Origin: Apostichopus japonicus
Taxonomy: Eukaryota > Echinodermata > Holothuroidea > Aspidochirotida > Stichopodidae
Assembly (NCBI RefSeq): GCF_037975245.1
Contig: NC_092576.1
Coordinates: forward strand, 11,590,611 to 11,654,610
DNA: 64,000 nucleotides
Direction of reading: 5' to 3'
The stretch's first letter is position 1. Each line of letters starts with the position of its first letter. The notes under the pieces are model-generated. The model was not told where the DNA came from and made no database searches. It saw only the letters and a list, made by a program, of their open reading frames with translations. Positions 42,801-57,800 of this stretch are shown piece after piece. The position numbers and the translations under genes are program-made.

Positions 42801-45800
42801 TGGACTCTTTTGTACTTACTAGGGCCGTACATGTGGTACATTTGATGGACTCTTTGTACTTACTAGCGCCAAACATGTGGTACATTTCATGGACTCTTTG
42901 TACTTACTAGCGCCGTAAATGTGCTACATTTGCTGGACTCTTTGTACTTACTAGTACATGTGGTACATTTCATGGACTCTTTGTACTTACTAGCGCCGTA
43001 CATGTGGTACCAGAAGGTTATGCAGCCAAACTCTCCATTACTGGCAGGGTAATATCTACTGTTCAACCTGGCTTTGTAGCCAGTCGTCCCCGAAGATGTC
43101 TCGATGTAGAGATAGAACCCTGAGGATAGGATTAACAAGAGTACAGAGAGTGAGAAGGAAAATAAGGATAAAGTTGCTGTTATTATTTTATTTCCTTGAT
43201 AGAATTATGCAAAAAATATTAATATACAGTATCAAACTTTATTATCACAGTTTTTAATAGGCATACCTTAAAGTGTATAACCAACTGAAAATGTATGTCT
43301 ATGGACCCAAAAAAATGAGAATTTCCCCCTTTTTGAATACATTTTGGAATCAATGTTTCCCAGATATCAACATTTCCTAGATGGACATTTGACATTTGTT
43401 TCCTGCCAAAGGCAAAGGCTATAGCACAGACGTGTATAAAGAAAAGCGTTGTGTGTATTTGTGTTCCTGGGTATATCATAGAGTTCTAATGTTGTGTAAC
43501 AGCTTTATGCCTTTTAAAAAAAATTCTCTTATAAAATTCTATGGTTCCTGCGTAAAATAACTGCTATAATCTTTGGACTTGTATCATAGCAGTTCAACCA
43601 TTTTGGTGACGTGATACTGGATGAATTTTCTCCTAATTGCACTCATAATCGTACCGCAGGGAATTTTACTTGTACTCCTTATCATGCTGTTATTACAAGT
43701 TCAACTTGGTTATCCCCTGCTCGATTTAACCCTGAAGAAAAAGAAGAACAGCAATTTCGCCAGTATCACATGATCTACTAAGTGGCCATTTAAGCTGTCC
43801 TCTTTAAATTCTTACTCCTAAAGCTCTTTGGTGAAAGATTACTCCTGCTGCAGCTGCTTCATTAGCTAAGATAAGGAAGACAGATTTGGTGACTTTCTTG
43901 ATCACGTGATACCCAGAAAATGGCCGTGGTTTTCCTGGTATAAAGCAAGCAAGGGCTAAGCGGGTTAAACTTGTAATGGTGGTATTATGGCTGCGAAGGC
44001 TGTTATCTATTCCCATGTGCAGTATCACAATATAGGCCATGCTGGTTTGCTCAGATAACATTTCTACTGTCCAGGGATGAGCCTGGGGTAAAAAAAAAAA
44101 TCACAGAACTTTGCGGTATGGGCTCCAGTTTGCGTATACTGCAGTGTGTTAGGATAATAGTTTTTGTCCCCCACGGTAGAAAGTAAATCACGGATATTAC
44201 GTGAATTTGCGGAAAAAGCTCATGCCTGACTGTCTGACCTTGCTTCTAACTTTCCGCAGCTGACTGACCTTGCTTCTGACTTTCCGCAGCTGACTTTTCA
44301 GCTGAAATTTCTTTAATTTTGAGTTGACGTCTTACCTAGACTGTTACCGTAGGTGTGATCAACAGAAGGTCCTGTGCCGGAGCTGCTAGTCGTTCCTCTG
44401 TTCTGAATCCAATCAAATTCATCGTCTCCGACAGAGTTCTCCCAGGAGCAGAGCTGTTCCTCAAAGTCACAGAAGCCTTTCAAAGTGGGATAGAAAACAT
44501 AAAAACAAAATAATTCAAAACAAGATAAGATAAATTGAAAATTTTTTGAAACAAGTAACAACCATTATTTGGTTCAGAACATTCAAACCTAGGTAATCCC
44601 TTAGTGACTTTACTCAGCGATGGGGTAACTCACCTTCCCGAGGGCAGGCCCCAGAGGTTACCGACATGTCATCGATGGCTATACTACCCACCCTCGATGA
44701 GCCAATCAGGGCCTGGACCACAATCTGGTACGTATGGAGGGGTACGATGGTAGCCCTGGCTTGACGCCAGCTGGTATCAATGGTACCTGAGAAAGAGGAA
44801 GGGATGGGCGGAATTAAAAAAAAGAACAAAGTATCTATATAAACGGACGTGATGTGACCTTCGAATAAATTGGAAATTATTTTGTTATTATTATTGTTAT
44901 TATTTACCAAATTTATATAGCTCTTTTCATGCTTAAGCATTTTCAAGAGCACTTTACAATGACAAGAAAATGACAAATACCCTTAAAATATGAATATGAA
45001 GAATAAAATTGACGCAGCTTAAATATTAATAAAAAATATATATAAATAGGAAGGAAGAATTGTATAAATAATATAGATTTACAATGAAATTCCTCATAAA
45101 GGAAAAAGTGAGTTTTAAGTAAACTATCGCATATCAAAACGGGTCTTACGATAAGTGATGTCTTGGTTTTATTAAATATATGTAAAACAAGATTGTCATT
45201 CGAATTTGCAAATTTGCAAATGTAGACAAAACAATAAATGTAATCAGCAAGTGTCCAGTAAATTTAATTAGTTTTGAGACATAATTGCAAGGTTTACCAC
45301 AAACATGGATCTAGCCATATATGCTATTAACAGAATTTGCTGAACTTCGAAAGTATGTTCAGCATGGGGTGACATGCATATTACCCTTTGAGCTGTAATT
45401 CTATTTATTTTTTATAAAAAATAAAACACAGCTTTTCCAAAATAAGTGTTAACAATGCACATTCTCTATCCTCTGGACACCAGAATTATTCAATCGATGC
45501 ACCCAGCGATTAAACATACAACACAATTTTTTTGAGCAAAAGATCGCATAATTAAGGGTAAATATATCTTTCTACCAAGTTTCAGCATTGGTCATCGATT
45601 AATGAAATTATTCCAACAATGTAAAAACAATGACCAAATTTCAGAGAGGTGCGTAGCTGTTGGTGGAATTCAGGCCTCTGGAACCTATTCAAATCCCTCT
45701 TACATGGTTACCATAGTGTAAGAGTAAGATTGCACACCATTCTTGTGGGTTTTAATGTTACTGTTATAGCCAGGCGATGTTTGCATACCATCGTATTGTT

Positions 45801-48800
45801 ACTTTCTTTGTACATGTTAATTTGCATATGTTGTTGTAGTTGTATGCATCTCAGTTATGTTGGTAATTGTGTTAGTGTAATTGTGTGTTCTTTGTTAAAT
45901 GTCTTAGATATATATTGTAAGGAGCTGAGGCTGGAGTAGTCTGGATTGGGTATCAGCCGACGTACATTGTTGTATATAGTTAATACATATTAGAAAGAGT
46001 TCCACGCCATATCAGTTTCGTGTTTAGTTGTGTACATATATTTTAACTGTCTCGTACTACTACCACACGACCCACGTCGTAGCCGAATTAGCTGGTGATA
46101 TGGCTAACGTTACATTTTGGTAGCAGCGGTGGTTCGTATTGGAGCCATTTATTTTTTTTAAATGTAACACTGCACTGTTAAAAATTCTGTATTTACTGCA
46201 TTGCCGTCTATAGAGGATAGACGATAGACGTAAGACGTAAGACGAAAGACGGAAGATGGACATTCCATCTGAACGATATGATCAGAATCCTAATAGGGGT
46301 AGACAATCAAATCCATCACGTCCATCAAGCTAACATTGACTGTAGGGCTTCTGTACTGTACGTATAAGATATGAATATATCATATGATATTTTTTTCAAT
46401 GACAGGGTCGTTAAATATTGTAAAAGCGATAAAAAAAAGGCATATTTTCTTTACCAAACTGCTCCCAGACAGGTCCATTGATCTGGTCAGCTATGATGTC
46501 GTAGTAGAAGATGGAGATAGCTCCCACATCCTTGCCGTACAGGATGTAATAGAAGGTCAAACAGCTGGACCCCAATGTGTCCTGAACGAGGGGACTATAC
46601 AGCCTAGCAGCTTCACCAAACGTTCTTGGAAGCTGGTTGTTTGCGTATATGAAAACACCTGTTATCAGAGAGAGTGAAGAAGAGAGACCGTACTTACTGA
46701 TAATTAGCTGCCCTCATAGCATCACACATATATGAAAAACAATCAAGAAATTATGGTTTGTGAGAAATATAGTACAGTTTAGACCAGGGGTGGGCAACCT
46801 TTAAGCATGAATGGGCCAGATATAAGGAGTGAAAAAATTGACTGGGCCGCACCTAACCTACGACCTGCTGTTGATTTCAAACCTTTGATTCTGAGGACTT
46901 TCAAGCAATTGGTGTGTGTACTTATTCTGTCACAAAAAACATCATGTCAATACAGTACAGTTGATAATTAATGGGGGAAATATTTTGGGGGAATTTCTAT
47001 CTTATTTAAGTGGCAAATTACTGGTAATTAAATCCTAATGTAAAAACCTCCCAGTACATAATAATGACAGATGCACACATACCAAGGTTTGTTCCTGTGG
47101 TAAAGTCAGTCGCGGGTCCTGTTCCCTGGGTGATGACACCGTTGCTACCCAACGACCAATCAAAATCATCCAGACCATCCTGGCTCCAAGAACAGAAACC
47201 ATTTTCAAATGTGCAACTGCCTGTTATATGAAAAAAAATATTAAAAAAAAAGAGCATAGCAACATTGTCAGTCTTTTCTTCCTGGAGGAGGAGAGGGCAG
47301 AGAGACAAAGGAGGAAAGATGGGGTGGGGAGAGAGAGGATTCCAGGGGGCAAGGGGGTTTGGAAGGGAGATGGAGAGCAGGGGACATACAGCATAACCAA
47401 CAACTAAGAAAGGTAGTTAACTATAGCTTACATCATCGGGGCCATCACACTTTGGAATCCCCTACCTTTCACTTTAAAGGCGATGCTTTCTTTAGTTGCA
47501 TTTAGAAAAAGCTTACAAAAGCACTTCATCAACATGTACTAGAACTGTGAAATGAAACTGAGGGGGGGGGGGAGGGGGGTGAGGGAAGGGAGAGTAAAGG
47601 GTGGTTCTGTTTGTTTTGTTTTTTCGGTTCTCTTTTTTATTTGTAAAGTTCCGTATTTTTTCAGGGAGTGTCACTACCCGACAAGCCCTATAGGGTTTTT
47701 TTAGTACACTTCCTTTCACAAGTTTTGTTTCTTATCTCCTTCTATGTCATATGTCATACTTATGTTGTGATAGAACAAATATAAATAATTGAAATGAAAT
47801 AAATGAAATATATCAACATATGAGGTATGCACACATAACTTATAAATATATGAAATCATGGCTTTTCACAATTGCACTCTTCTTCTTTCCAGCTGATATC
47901 AAGCCTTTTATATCCGTTCAACGACAAAACACAAAAAAAAATACAATTGTCAGCATTTTGGAGCCCTAAGCAAGCACTTACTGGTCTGTGGACATTCCCC
48001 AGGGAAGAAGAAGATATCGTCAATAGCGATGTCACCTGTGAATGATGTACCCCTACTAGCCTCAAAGATTACCTGGAGGAAAGGGAGATTGGGAAATGAT
48101 TGTTTTTTAGAGATGAAATATGAGCAACTTGCAGTCAAATTGATTATAATAGAAGAAATATGGTATTGAAAACTTATCGCTAGATGTATTTCTTCCTGAA
48201 ATTATTTACAGATTTGTTTCTGATGTCTGATGTTGCCTTGTTTTATATATCTTGTCTCGTATCACATATTATGTGACAGACAGACTTATGAGACACAAAT
48301 CCCACAGCTAAGATTACGGGATGCATTTTTAAAGTGTTACTATTTGTGTAAATAAAGCAACATATCATTATTATTACTAATGAAGTAAGGTGTTCCTAAG
48401 ACCAATCACAAGGGAAGGTGGATTATAACTTTGAAGTCAGCACTGCCTACATGCATCATTAAACTCTGCCTACATGAAATAGAAAGCTCTGCCTACATGA
48501 AATAGAAAGCTCCGCCTACATGAAATAGAAAGCTCTGCCTACATGCATCATTAAACTCTGCCTACATGAAATAGGAAGCTCTGCCTACATGAAATAGAAA
48601 GCTCTGCCTACATGCATCATTAAACTCCGCCTACATGAAATAGAAAGCTCTGCCTACATACAATAGCACACTCCTCCTACATGCATCATTAAACTCTGCA
48701 TACATGAAATAGAAAGCTCCGCCTACATGCAATAGCACACTCCTCCTCAATGCATTAGTAAACTCTGCCTACATGCAAATTGCAAGATCTGCTCACGTGC

Positions 48801-51800
48801 ATAAATATGCTCCGCTTGCATGCATCATTAAACTCTGCCTACATGAAATAGAAAGCTCTGCCTACATGCAATATCACACTCCTCCGATACTAAATGCATC
48901 ATTAAACTCCGCCTACATGAAATAGAAAGCTCTGCCTACATGCAATAGCATACTCCTCCTCAATGCCTGAGATAACTCCGCCTACACACAAATTGCAAGA
49001 TCTGCTCATGTGCATAAATAAGCTCCACCTACATGCATAAATAAGCTCCACCTACATGCGCAAATAAACTCCGCCTACATGCATGTTGTTAAGAAAGGAG
49101 CACCTAGTGTTTAACGTTTGATTGGTCTGAAGAGGTTAGTTTTCGAATAAGTTCTGTACAATTTCTTTACATCATGGTTTCTGATGCAGTGTGAGAAACT
49201 GAAGACTAAGCATCTCCAAGAGATGCTTTGAAAGTCTGAGAAATACCTCCTGGGTTAGCTCTATGTGACTTCAATGAGCTTAACAGACTTAAATGCATTG
49301 AAGACTCGCCCCCAAATCGCGTGCCGCGCTCTGAAAAAGTAAACTTTCCGTTGCTTGCAAGTGAAGTTTTCTGCTTGTCGCTACAAAATGCAGACATTAA
49401 TGAAATGTGATACCTTGTTATCTTTAGCTGGACCTGAGATGTCCATCGCTGTATCGTTTATACACTGTGTTGTGGGTATTGACCGCAGCTGTATGTATTG
49501 ACTGTACACTAGTGTCTAATTACCGACGGTAGCAAGCTGTGTGTGTAATTTCTGGGATGGATGGTGGTGTCTAACACTTCTGTTACACCTCAGTCGAAAT
49601 ATAGGTCAGATTACCAGCATGAGACGTTTCTTTGTGCGCGAGTCTTCACACCCTTTAACAGACTTAATAAAGATATCCCATATCGATTCAAAATGAAGGT
49701 AAATTTCAAATGGTAAAAAGAGTATGTTTAGAAGTCGTCATGTGAACTTCATAGATAAAAGTGAGACTCACCTGCCATCCAGAGGCAGTCTTGACTGGAA
49801 CCTGTGCCTTCCTCCACTGATTACCCTGGCTCTGTGACCTTGTATAGATCACATCCTCTTGGGATCCCGTGGCTAGGATGACGTTCAACATGTCGATGGT
49901 GTCCCCGAACATGTGGTAGTAGAAGATGAGACAGAGGCCGTCGTTGTCCGTGGGTCGTTGCGGATGGAGAGCCAGTCGGGCCTTCCAGCCCAGTAGGTTC
50001 GGGCTGGACGTCTCGATGAACATGTAGTAACCTACATGGAAACCATCACATATATAGAAGGAGGATTTAAAAAAAAAAAAAAAAACAGCACTTCAATTTG
50101 TGGAGTAACAATGCACACAACATGGGTAGGAAGAAAGTTTGATGCAATATTTTTAGGCTGTAATATTTTTAAAGCTGTAATAATTTTAAGTTGTAACATT
50201 TTATGCTATTTTGTGTAGTGCTTTGAGATCGTTCTTTGATGTAAAGCGCTATATAAGAATATGTGTGTTTAATAAGAAATTTCATACATGTGCAATTTAA
50301 CATTCATATCTTAACAATAGATAAACTTATAAAGCGCCAAAATCTACAGAGTAATCGATGGCGCTGTACAATAATTATGAAAAAGCAAGATTGAAATAAA
50401 TAAGTCTTCAGTTGTGACTTAAACTGAGAGAGAGGGAAGGAGACCTCCTGACAGACACAGGTAAATCATTCCACAAGACAGGACCAGCTGACAGGACCAG
50501 GTCACCATAGGTTTTCAGCCTAGGTCTAGGTACAATGGGATACATGTTATTGCCAGACCTTAGTTGATAACGAGGGTTGACAGAAAAGGAAATAAGCTCG
50601 GCTAGATAAGAAATAAACCAAGCCATGTATTCATTTGTAAACAGTAATATTTAAATTTAATCCTATACTTGACAGGTAACCAGTGCAAGGAACGCAAAAA
50701 TACTGCGAGAGGGGCCGGTGCCAAACTCATAAACAGTCAACATAACCAGTCTGGCAGTACTGTCTTTCAACATTGAGAATCTGGTAATAAGAACTCCAGA
50801 CTATTTCATTACAAAATATATTTCAGCTGACCTGTTCCAGTGGTATGATCCGATGTTGGACCGGTATTCGTCGAGGAGGTGGTCCCTGCCTGCCGTGTCC
50901 AGTCAAAGTCATCATCTTTCATCTGATAATATCCACAGGTTCCCAACTCAAATGTACAGTTGGCATCTGGAGTAGTACAATTAAAAAGTTCAACAAATTC
51001 ATACATTTTGGATCAGTTTTTGGTCATAAATTTGTCCTAAAAGACCTTCCTGGTATATGATTATTATTGACATTAATCTTCCCTTATATCAAAAGTGCAA
51101 GTATTAGTAACAAGATTAAAAATTACTTGAAGTATGAACTTAGAACCTTTGACCAAAAGTCCTTCTTTTGCGCTATTTTTTTTTTTATTAAATTAATCAA
51201 CAAAAATATATGAAACAACTAACAGATTTCATTTTGATGTTTTTTTCTTTTCTGTTTAAATCATTTCAAATGTTTACGTGATATTCTTTTTATTATTTGC
51301 CTGCAACTGGCAGCCTTCCGCTGGCAGCCTACGATTAGCAGCCTGACTTGCAACCTACAACTAGCAGCCTACCACTAACCGCTCTCGACTAGCAGCCTAC
51401 GACTAGCAGCCTGGGACTAGCAGCCTGCGACTACCAGCCTGCGACTACCAGCCTATGACTAGCAGCCTACAACTAACAGCCTGCGACTAGCAGCCTGCGA
51501 GTAGCAGCCTGCGACTATCAGCCAACGGCTACCAGCCTACGACTACCAGCCTGCGACTACCAGCCTGCGACTACCAGCCTACCACTAGCAGCCTACGACT
51601 AGCAGGCGTGCGACAAGTAGCCAACGGCTAGCAGCCTGCAACTACCAGACTGCCACTACCAGCCTACGACTACCAGTCTGCGACTACCAGCCTACAACTA
51701 GCAGCCTACGACTAGCAGCCTACGACTAGCATCCTATGAGTAGTAGCCTGCGACTACCAGCCTACGACTAGCAGCCTACGACTAGCAGCCTACAACTAAC

Positions 51801-54800
51801 AGCCTACGACTAGCAGCCTACGACTAGCAGCCTACGACTAGCATCCTATGACTAGTAGCCTGCGACTACCAGCCTACGACTAGCAGCCTACGACTAGCAG
51901 CCTATGACTAGTAGCATATAATGGCAATGAACTACATGCACTGTTGTGTTCTTCAATTTGCTAAGAGGGGTGCCAGTATATTTATGATGAACAATGTGCT
52001 GTACCATTGTCTAATATATTTTCACGCAGTACCCTCGTCTGTAACACACGCCCCCATGCGGGAAATATCGCACGCAATTTTGTGTATATACTTTAAATTT
52101 ACGATCATTCGAGATGTCGCTCTGCTCTATCATGTAAACATGTGGAGTTAAGATAGACAAGCATCAAGATGTGCTGATAGTTTGCTATGTCACTTTGGAG
52201 AGATCTACAGAGTCCTAAACAGATTTATGTCAGTCGCAACGGCTTCGAATACTTCAATACCTTTCGTAGGAGTTGGAGAGGGGGTACAGGTGGTAATGAG
52301 CCTATGACAAGAATTAGTCCATTAGCCATATGTTGCATTTTTCAGCTCTCTTGACCTCAACTTAATGAAACTTTATCTCTTCTGCAAACAGACTGATAAG
52401 TTTGGAAGAGTTGATTTGATCACACCTTGCCATGTCTACCTTAATCTAATAGTGATTTGGCTACTAGCTGTGTGATGAGTTGCATAATAGATGAATAGGC
52501 AGCTCAACTGGGGGGTGAAAAGATGGGACTGATAACTCAGCTAACCAACTGGAAAAACCTGCCGTTCAGTACAAATGGCAGGTTTTTGGATGCAACCTAT
52601 AGCTAATGGACACTTTCGTGGCATGAGTGACGCTTGACTGAACACAGCTTAACCCCCTCGCCGTCGCAAATGAGCCTTACAGTGACCTCTGACCTACCTT
52701 TGGAAGGCAGAGTAGATTCGGTGTCGCAAGTTATAAAGTTGAGACGGTCGATAGCGACTTGGGCGTTAGATGAGAGCCTTTGGTTCACAATTTGAATCTG
52801 AGGGGTTAGAAAAAAAAAAGAATTTGATAGTATACCCAATGTTGTAAATTTAAAAATGGTAATAATCTGGACTGATAATGAAACAGATAATTTAACATGC
52901 CAAGCAGCCACCTAAGAATGTAGAGAGAATCCGAACGGATAAAAGTTACAATTAACGTTTCACTGTCTATGAGAGCTTTACTCTCTTTCCAATTCTCACA
53001 CAATTTGAAAGACATTTTTTGGGCGGGAAAATTGAGATTTTCTCCTAGATGAAGAACACACCCTTCATACTTCCCAGATACTAAATCTTGTCGTTTCTTA
53101 TGCCAAGGCTTTAAATAATAATAATAATAATATAAGAATTTGCAAAGCGCTTTTATCCAGTTAAAACAAAACTGCTCAGAAGTGCTGCAGGAGCAAAGTA
53201 CCCAAAATGGACACAACAGTTATCAAACAAATGGATACGCGCATTCATGAATAAGAACGTATTGAGTTCATTCTGGATAGTTGACACATGCTGGATTATT
53301 TTGGAACGTAAAGGGAGACTGTTCCAGAGCTGTGGAGCTGATCTAGCAAAAGCAACATCCCCCATAGGTTTTATCCCCTCCACCAAAGCACTGGTGCATT
53401 TGTTGTGTTTCCCTTTACCCGGCCCAGAGAGGAATCTCAATACACAGGATTATTACCCCACCCCCCACCCTCACCTCCACACCCCCCACTCCCCCTCCTC
53501 CTCATCTCATCCTCAAGTTTTCTGATTTCTATTAGGGTCAAGGAATCTTTTGCTAGAATGGCATCTGAAACTTGTGATCTTTAAACTGCACAAGTTTCAA
53601 ACCTGTTCTTGGCAAAAAAAACACAAAGGTGTTCTGAACTTTTCAAATTTTGTTTATAATTTGTCACTCAGGTTTCCATTGTTTATGAACTTTTTTAAAC
53701 TTAATGCTTTTCATGTGTCTAAATATTTATTGGAAAAGGGACTTTATGATGTAGATACCTTTCATCTCATCCAGCTCATCTTTTCTTCAAAACTTTTACG
53801 TTGAAAAATACGGGGGAAATAAAGACAATTATAATACCTGGAATCTCGGCTGCTTTTCGAGGAAGAAAGAAGGGTGTTGCCACAGAGTGCCCTGATCTCC
53901 TTCAACTCTCATCAAGAGATTGGGTGCACCGGACGACGTGATGAGGTACACCTCCAAGAAACCGGCATCCCCGTTCATGTAATAGTCAAACTCAAACTGG
54001 CAGAGGGATCCAGAGGGGCCGAGCATGGGGGTCATCAAAGAACTGTAGGACACAAAGGTCGCCAAGTAGTTCCCTGGAACTAAAACGTACCATCGAGAAA
54101 CGAACAATAGATGATAAGAAGGTAACTGCGAGCTCCTGGTATAGCAGGCTGTCATGACATTTTTTGTTCTTTAATTCACTGTTTTTTGGGTATTTCACTT
54201 AAAAGTCACAAATCTCTTGGTTTATAAATATGATGCAATCGTTAAATGAAAACAGATGAATTATGTACGAGAGTCAACCCCCAAAAATTAGATTTAACCT
54301 ATCTTTCATTTTTTAACGGTGGATGGGAATGATACTAGAAGATTGTGGCATATGAAAGAAAAAGTGAAACTTTGGGATAGCGACCTCGCCCCTGCACTAC
54401 TGGAGACGATTGAATATACAAGGGCTAACACAAGCTAGCTCTTAGTTGGTGTAAGATAACTCTGATAACTATTAGGTGATTTACAGTGTGCACGAGGGCT
54501 AAGACAAGATAACGCCTAGCTGCTGACTGTAGGATAACTCTGATAACTATTAGGTGATTACAGTGAAGACTAGGGCTAAGACATGATAACTCCTAGCTGC
54601 TGTACGATAACTCTGATAACTATTACATGATTACAGTGAAGACGACCGCTATGAGACAAGATAACTCCTAGCTGCTGTACGATAACTCTGATAACTATTA
54701 GGTGATTACAGTGAATGCGAGGGCTAAGACAAGATAACTCCTAGCTGCTGATCGATAACTCTGATGACTATTAGGTGATTACAATGCAGGCGAGGGCTAA

Positions 54801-57800
54801 GACAAGATAACTCCTAGCTTAAGGTGACCAGACGTCCCCGATTTTCGGGGACAGCCCCTGATTACAGTGTGCTGTCCCCGAAAATGTCCCCGATTCGTCA
54901 AAATGTTCAGGAATTTCGGAAATATCCCACATTATTAGTAACATAATTGTAAAAACAAAATTTAGTCAAGTGTGCAGTCGCAGAACGGAACTTATTACCA
55001 GTATTTCAGGTGGGCCAGTGTAAAGTGGAAACACTGTTAAAAACATGCTAGATCGATCTAGCCTAGCACTCTTTCGACCGTATAAATGGCAACTACGGCG
55101 ACACAACGACACTTATAGTGTGAGCATGAGCAAATCACAAGCTCTCAAAGAACCACGTAAAGTAAGTGGACTTCATTTAAGAAAAAGCTACATTTTTGAA
55201 AATAAAATTGATTTAAAAAGTGCTTAAAAGTATCACCATTTTACATCTAAGCACCTTAGGGACTTGAAAATTTTCTAAACGAAGGGGACATCCCCTTCCC
55301 TTAAACCCCTCCCCCATATCAGTCACGCAATAAATGTCCCCGATTTCAGTCACGAAAATATGGTCACCTTATCCTAGCTGCTGTACCATAACTCTGATTA
55401 CTATTAGGCTATTACACTGAAGACAAGGGCTAAGACAAGATAACTCCTAGCTGCTGTACGATAACTCTGATTACTATTAGGCTATTACACTGAAGACAAG
55501 GGCTAAGACAAGATAACTCCTAGCTGCTGTACGATAACTCTGATTACTATTAGGCTATTACACTGAAGACAAGGGCTAAGACAAGATAACTCCTAGCTGC
55601 TGTACGATAACTCTGATTACTATTAGGCTATTACATTGAAGACAAGGGCTAAGACAAGATAACTCCTAGCTGCTGTACGATAACTCTGATAACTATTAGG
55701 CTATTACATTGAAGACAAGGGCTAAGACAAGATAACTCCTAGCTGCTGTACGATAACTCTGATTACTATTAGGCTATTACATTGAAGACAAGGGCTAAGA
55801 CAAGATAACTCCTAGCTGCTGTACGATAACTCTGATAACTATTAGGCTATTACACTGAAGACAAGGGCTAAGACAAGATAACTCCTAGCTGCTGTACGAT
55901 AACTCTGATTACTATTAGGCTATTACACTGAAGACAAGGGCTAAGACAAGATAACTCCTAGCTGCTGTACGATAACTCTGATTACTATTAGGCTATTACA
56001 TTGAAGACAAGGGCTAAGACAAGATAACTCCTAGCTGCTGTACGATAACTCTGATAACTATTAGGCTATTACATTGAAGACAAGGGCTAAGACAAGATAA
56101 CTCCTAGCTGCTGTACGATAACTCTGATTACTATTAGGCTATTACATTGAAGACAAGGGCTAAGACAAGATAACTCCTAGCTGCTGTACGATAACTCTGA
56201 TTACTATTAGGCTATTACATTGAAGACAAGGGCTAAGACAAGATAACTCCTAGCTGCTGTACGATAACTCTGATTACTATTAGGCTATTACATTGAAGAC
56301 AAAGGCTAAGACAAGATAACTCCTAGCTGCTGTACGATAACTCTGATAACTATTAGGCTATTACATTGAAGACAAGGGCTAAGACAAGATAACTCCTAGC
56401 TGCTGTACGATAACTCTGATTACTATTAGGCTATTACATTGAAGACAAGGGCTAAGACAAGATAACTCCTAGCTGCTGTACGATAACTCTGATAACTATT
56501 AGGCTATTACACTGAAGACAAGGGCAAAGACATGATAACTCCTTGCTGCTGTACGATAACTCTGATAACTATTAGGCTATTACATTGAAGACAAGGGCAA
56601 AGACATGATAACTCCTTGCTGCTGTACGATAACTCTGATAACTATTAGGCTATTACATTGAAGACAAGGGCTAAGACAAGATAACTCCTAGCTGCTGTAC
56701 GATAACTCTGATAACTATTAGGCTATTACATTGAAGACAAGGGCTAAGACAAGATAACTCCTAGCTGCTGTACGATAACTCTGATAACTATTAGGCTATT
56801 ACATTGAAGACAAGGGCTAAGACAAGATAACTCCTAGCTGCTGTACGATAACTCTGATAACTATTAGGTGATTGCACTCTTTACACCGACCTAGTGGAAG
56901 CCGGTTGCCATCTAGTACCGGATACTGAGGATAAAATCCTGCCGGGACCTCGACCCAACCAACCACGTCCATGGCACCGCAGAAATCACCGTTGTCATAT
57001 TCACAATCAGCTGAAAAAGAGACCAAAAAAAACAAACAAAAAACCAATAATTTAAAAAAAAAAGTAAAACATAATGCAATTACATTTTATGGCGATATGT
57101 TTTCTTCGGGACGGTGACTTTTGTTCTTACTGTTAATTAAATGGATCTTTACGTATTAATTACTGTAATTTCTACTTGACAGCTGTGACTTATTTCCAAT
57201 GGGACTGATTATCTCCATTATTTCTATACTCTGTGGGTGCTGTCATACCGGCCCCTAATGCGCGTAAATCGATAAAAACATATTATTTTAGACTCGCTTT
57301 TACTGTGTAATTGACTTTTATTATGCATAGATACTACGTTTGGGAACTATTTACTTAATTCTATTTTGTTTATGATTTATTTTTTATTTATTTAGTTTTA
57401 TGTTTACTACGTTTAGGGTTCTATTTATTATCGTTTAGTATTGGGGGTTCATTACTATCTGTTTTAGGCTTTCAGTACAATAATTGTCTTACTGTACTAT
57501 AGTTTCTCATACTTATTTATATTTAAACATTGACTATGATTTAATCTATTTTACTATTTACATACTTCTGAATTTGTTTTGGACTATTGCGTTTTGGGCT
57601 TCTTTTTATTTTATTATCGTTTAGTACAGGGGTGTTTTTTATATTGTTGCTTTTGGCAGTTACATTTTTTGCCTTATTGGTTCTATATATTTAATATTTT
57701 GGTTTTTGTTACTATTTGTTTTTAGGTTTTACATTTTTAAAGCGCTTTGAGCAGCTTTGCTGATTATGCGCTATATAAATATTACTTATTATTATTATTA

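Noticed and set aside
42814-42980. Extra MAM mini-exons
   Set aside because: The copies have donors but no acceptors, and only a few codons similar to the exon end.
56876-56890. Alternative donor GTGTAA for the MAM2 first exon
   Set aside because: It would leave phase 2, while the next exon needs phase 1.
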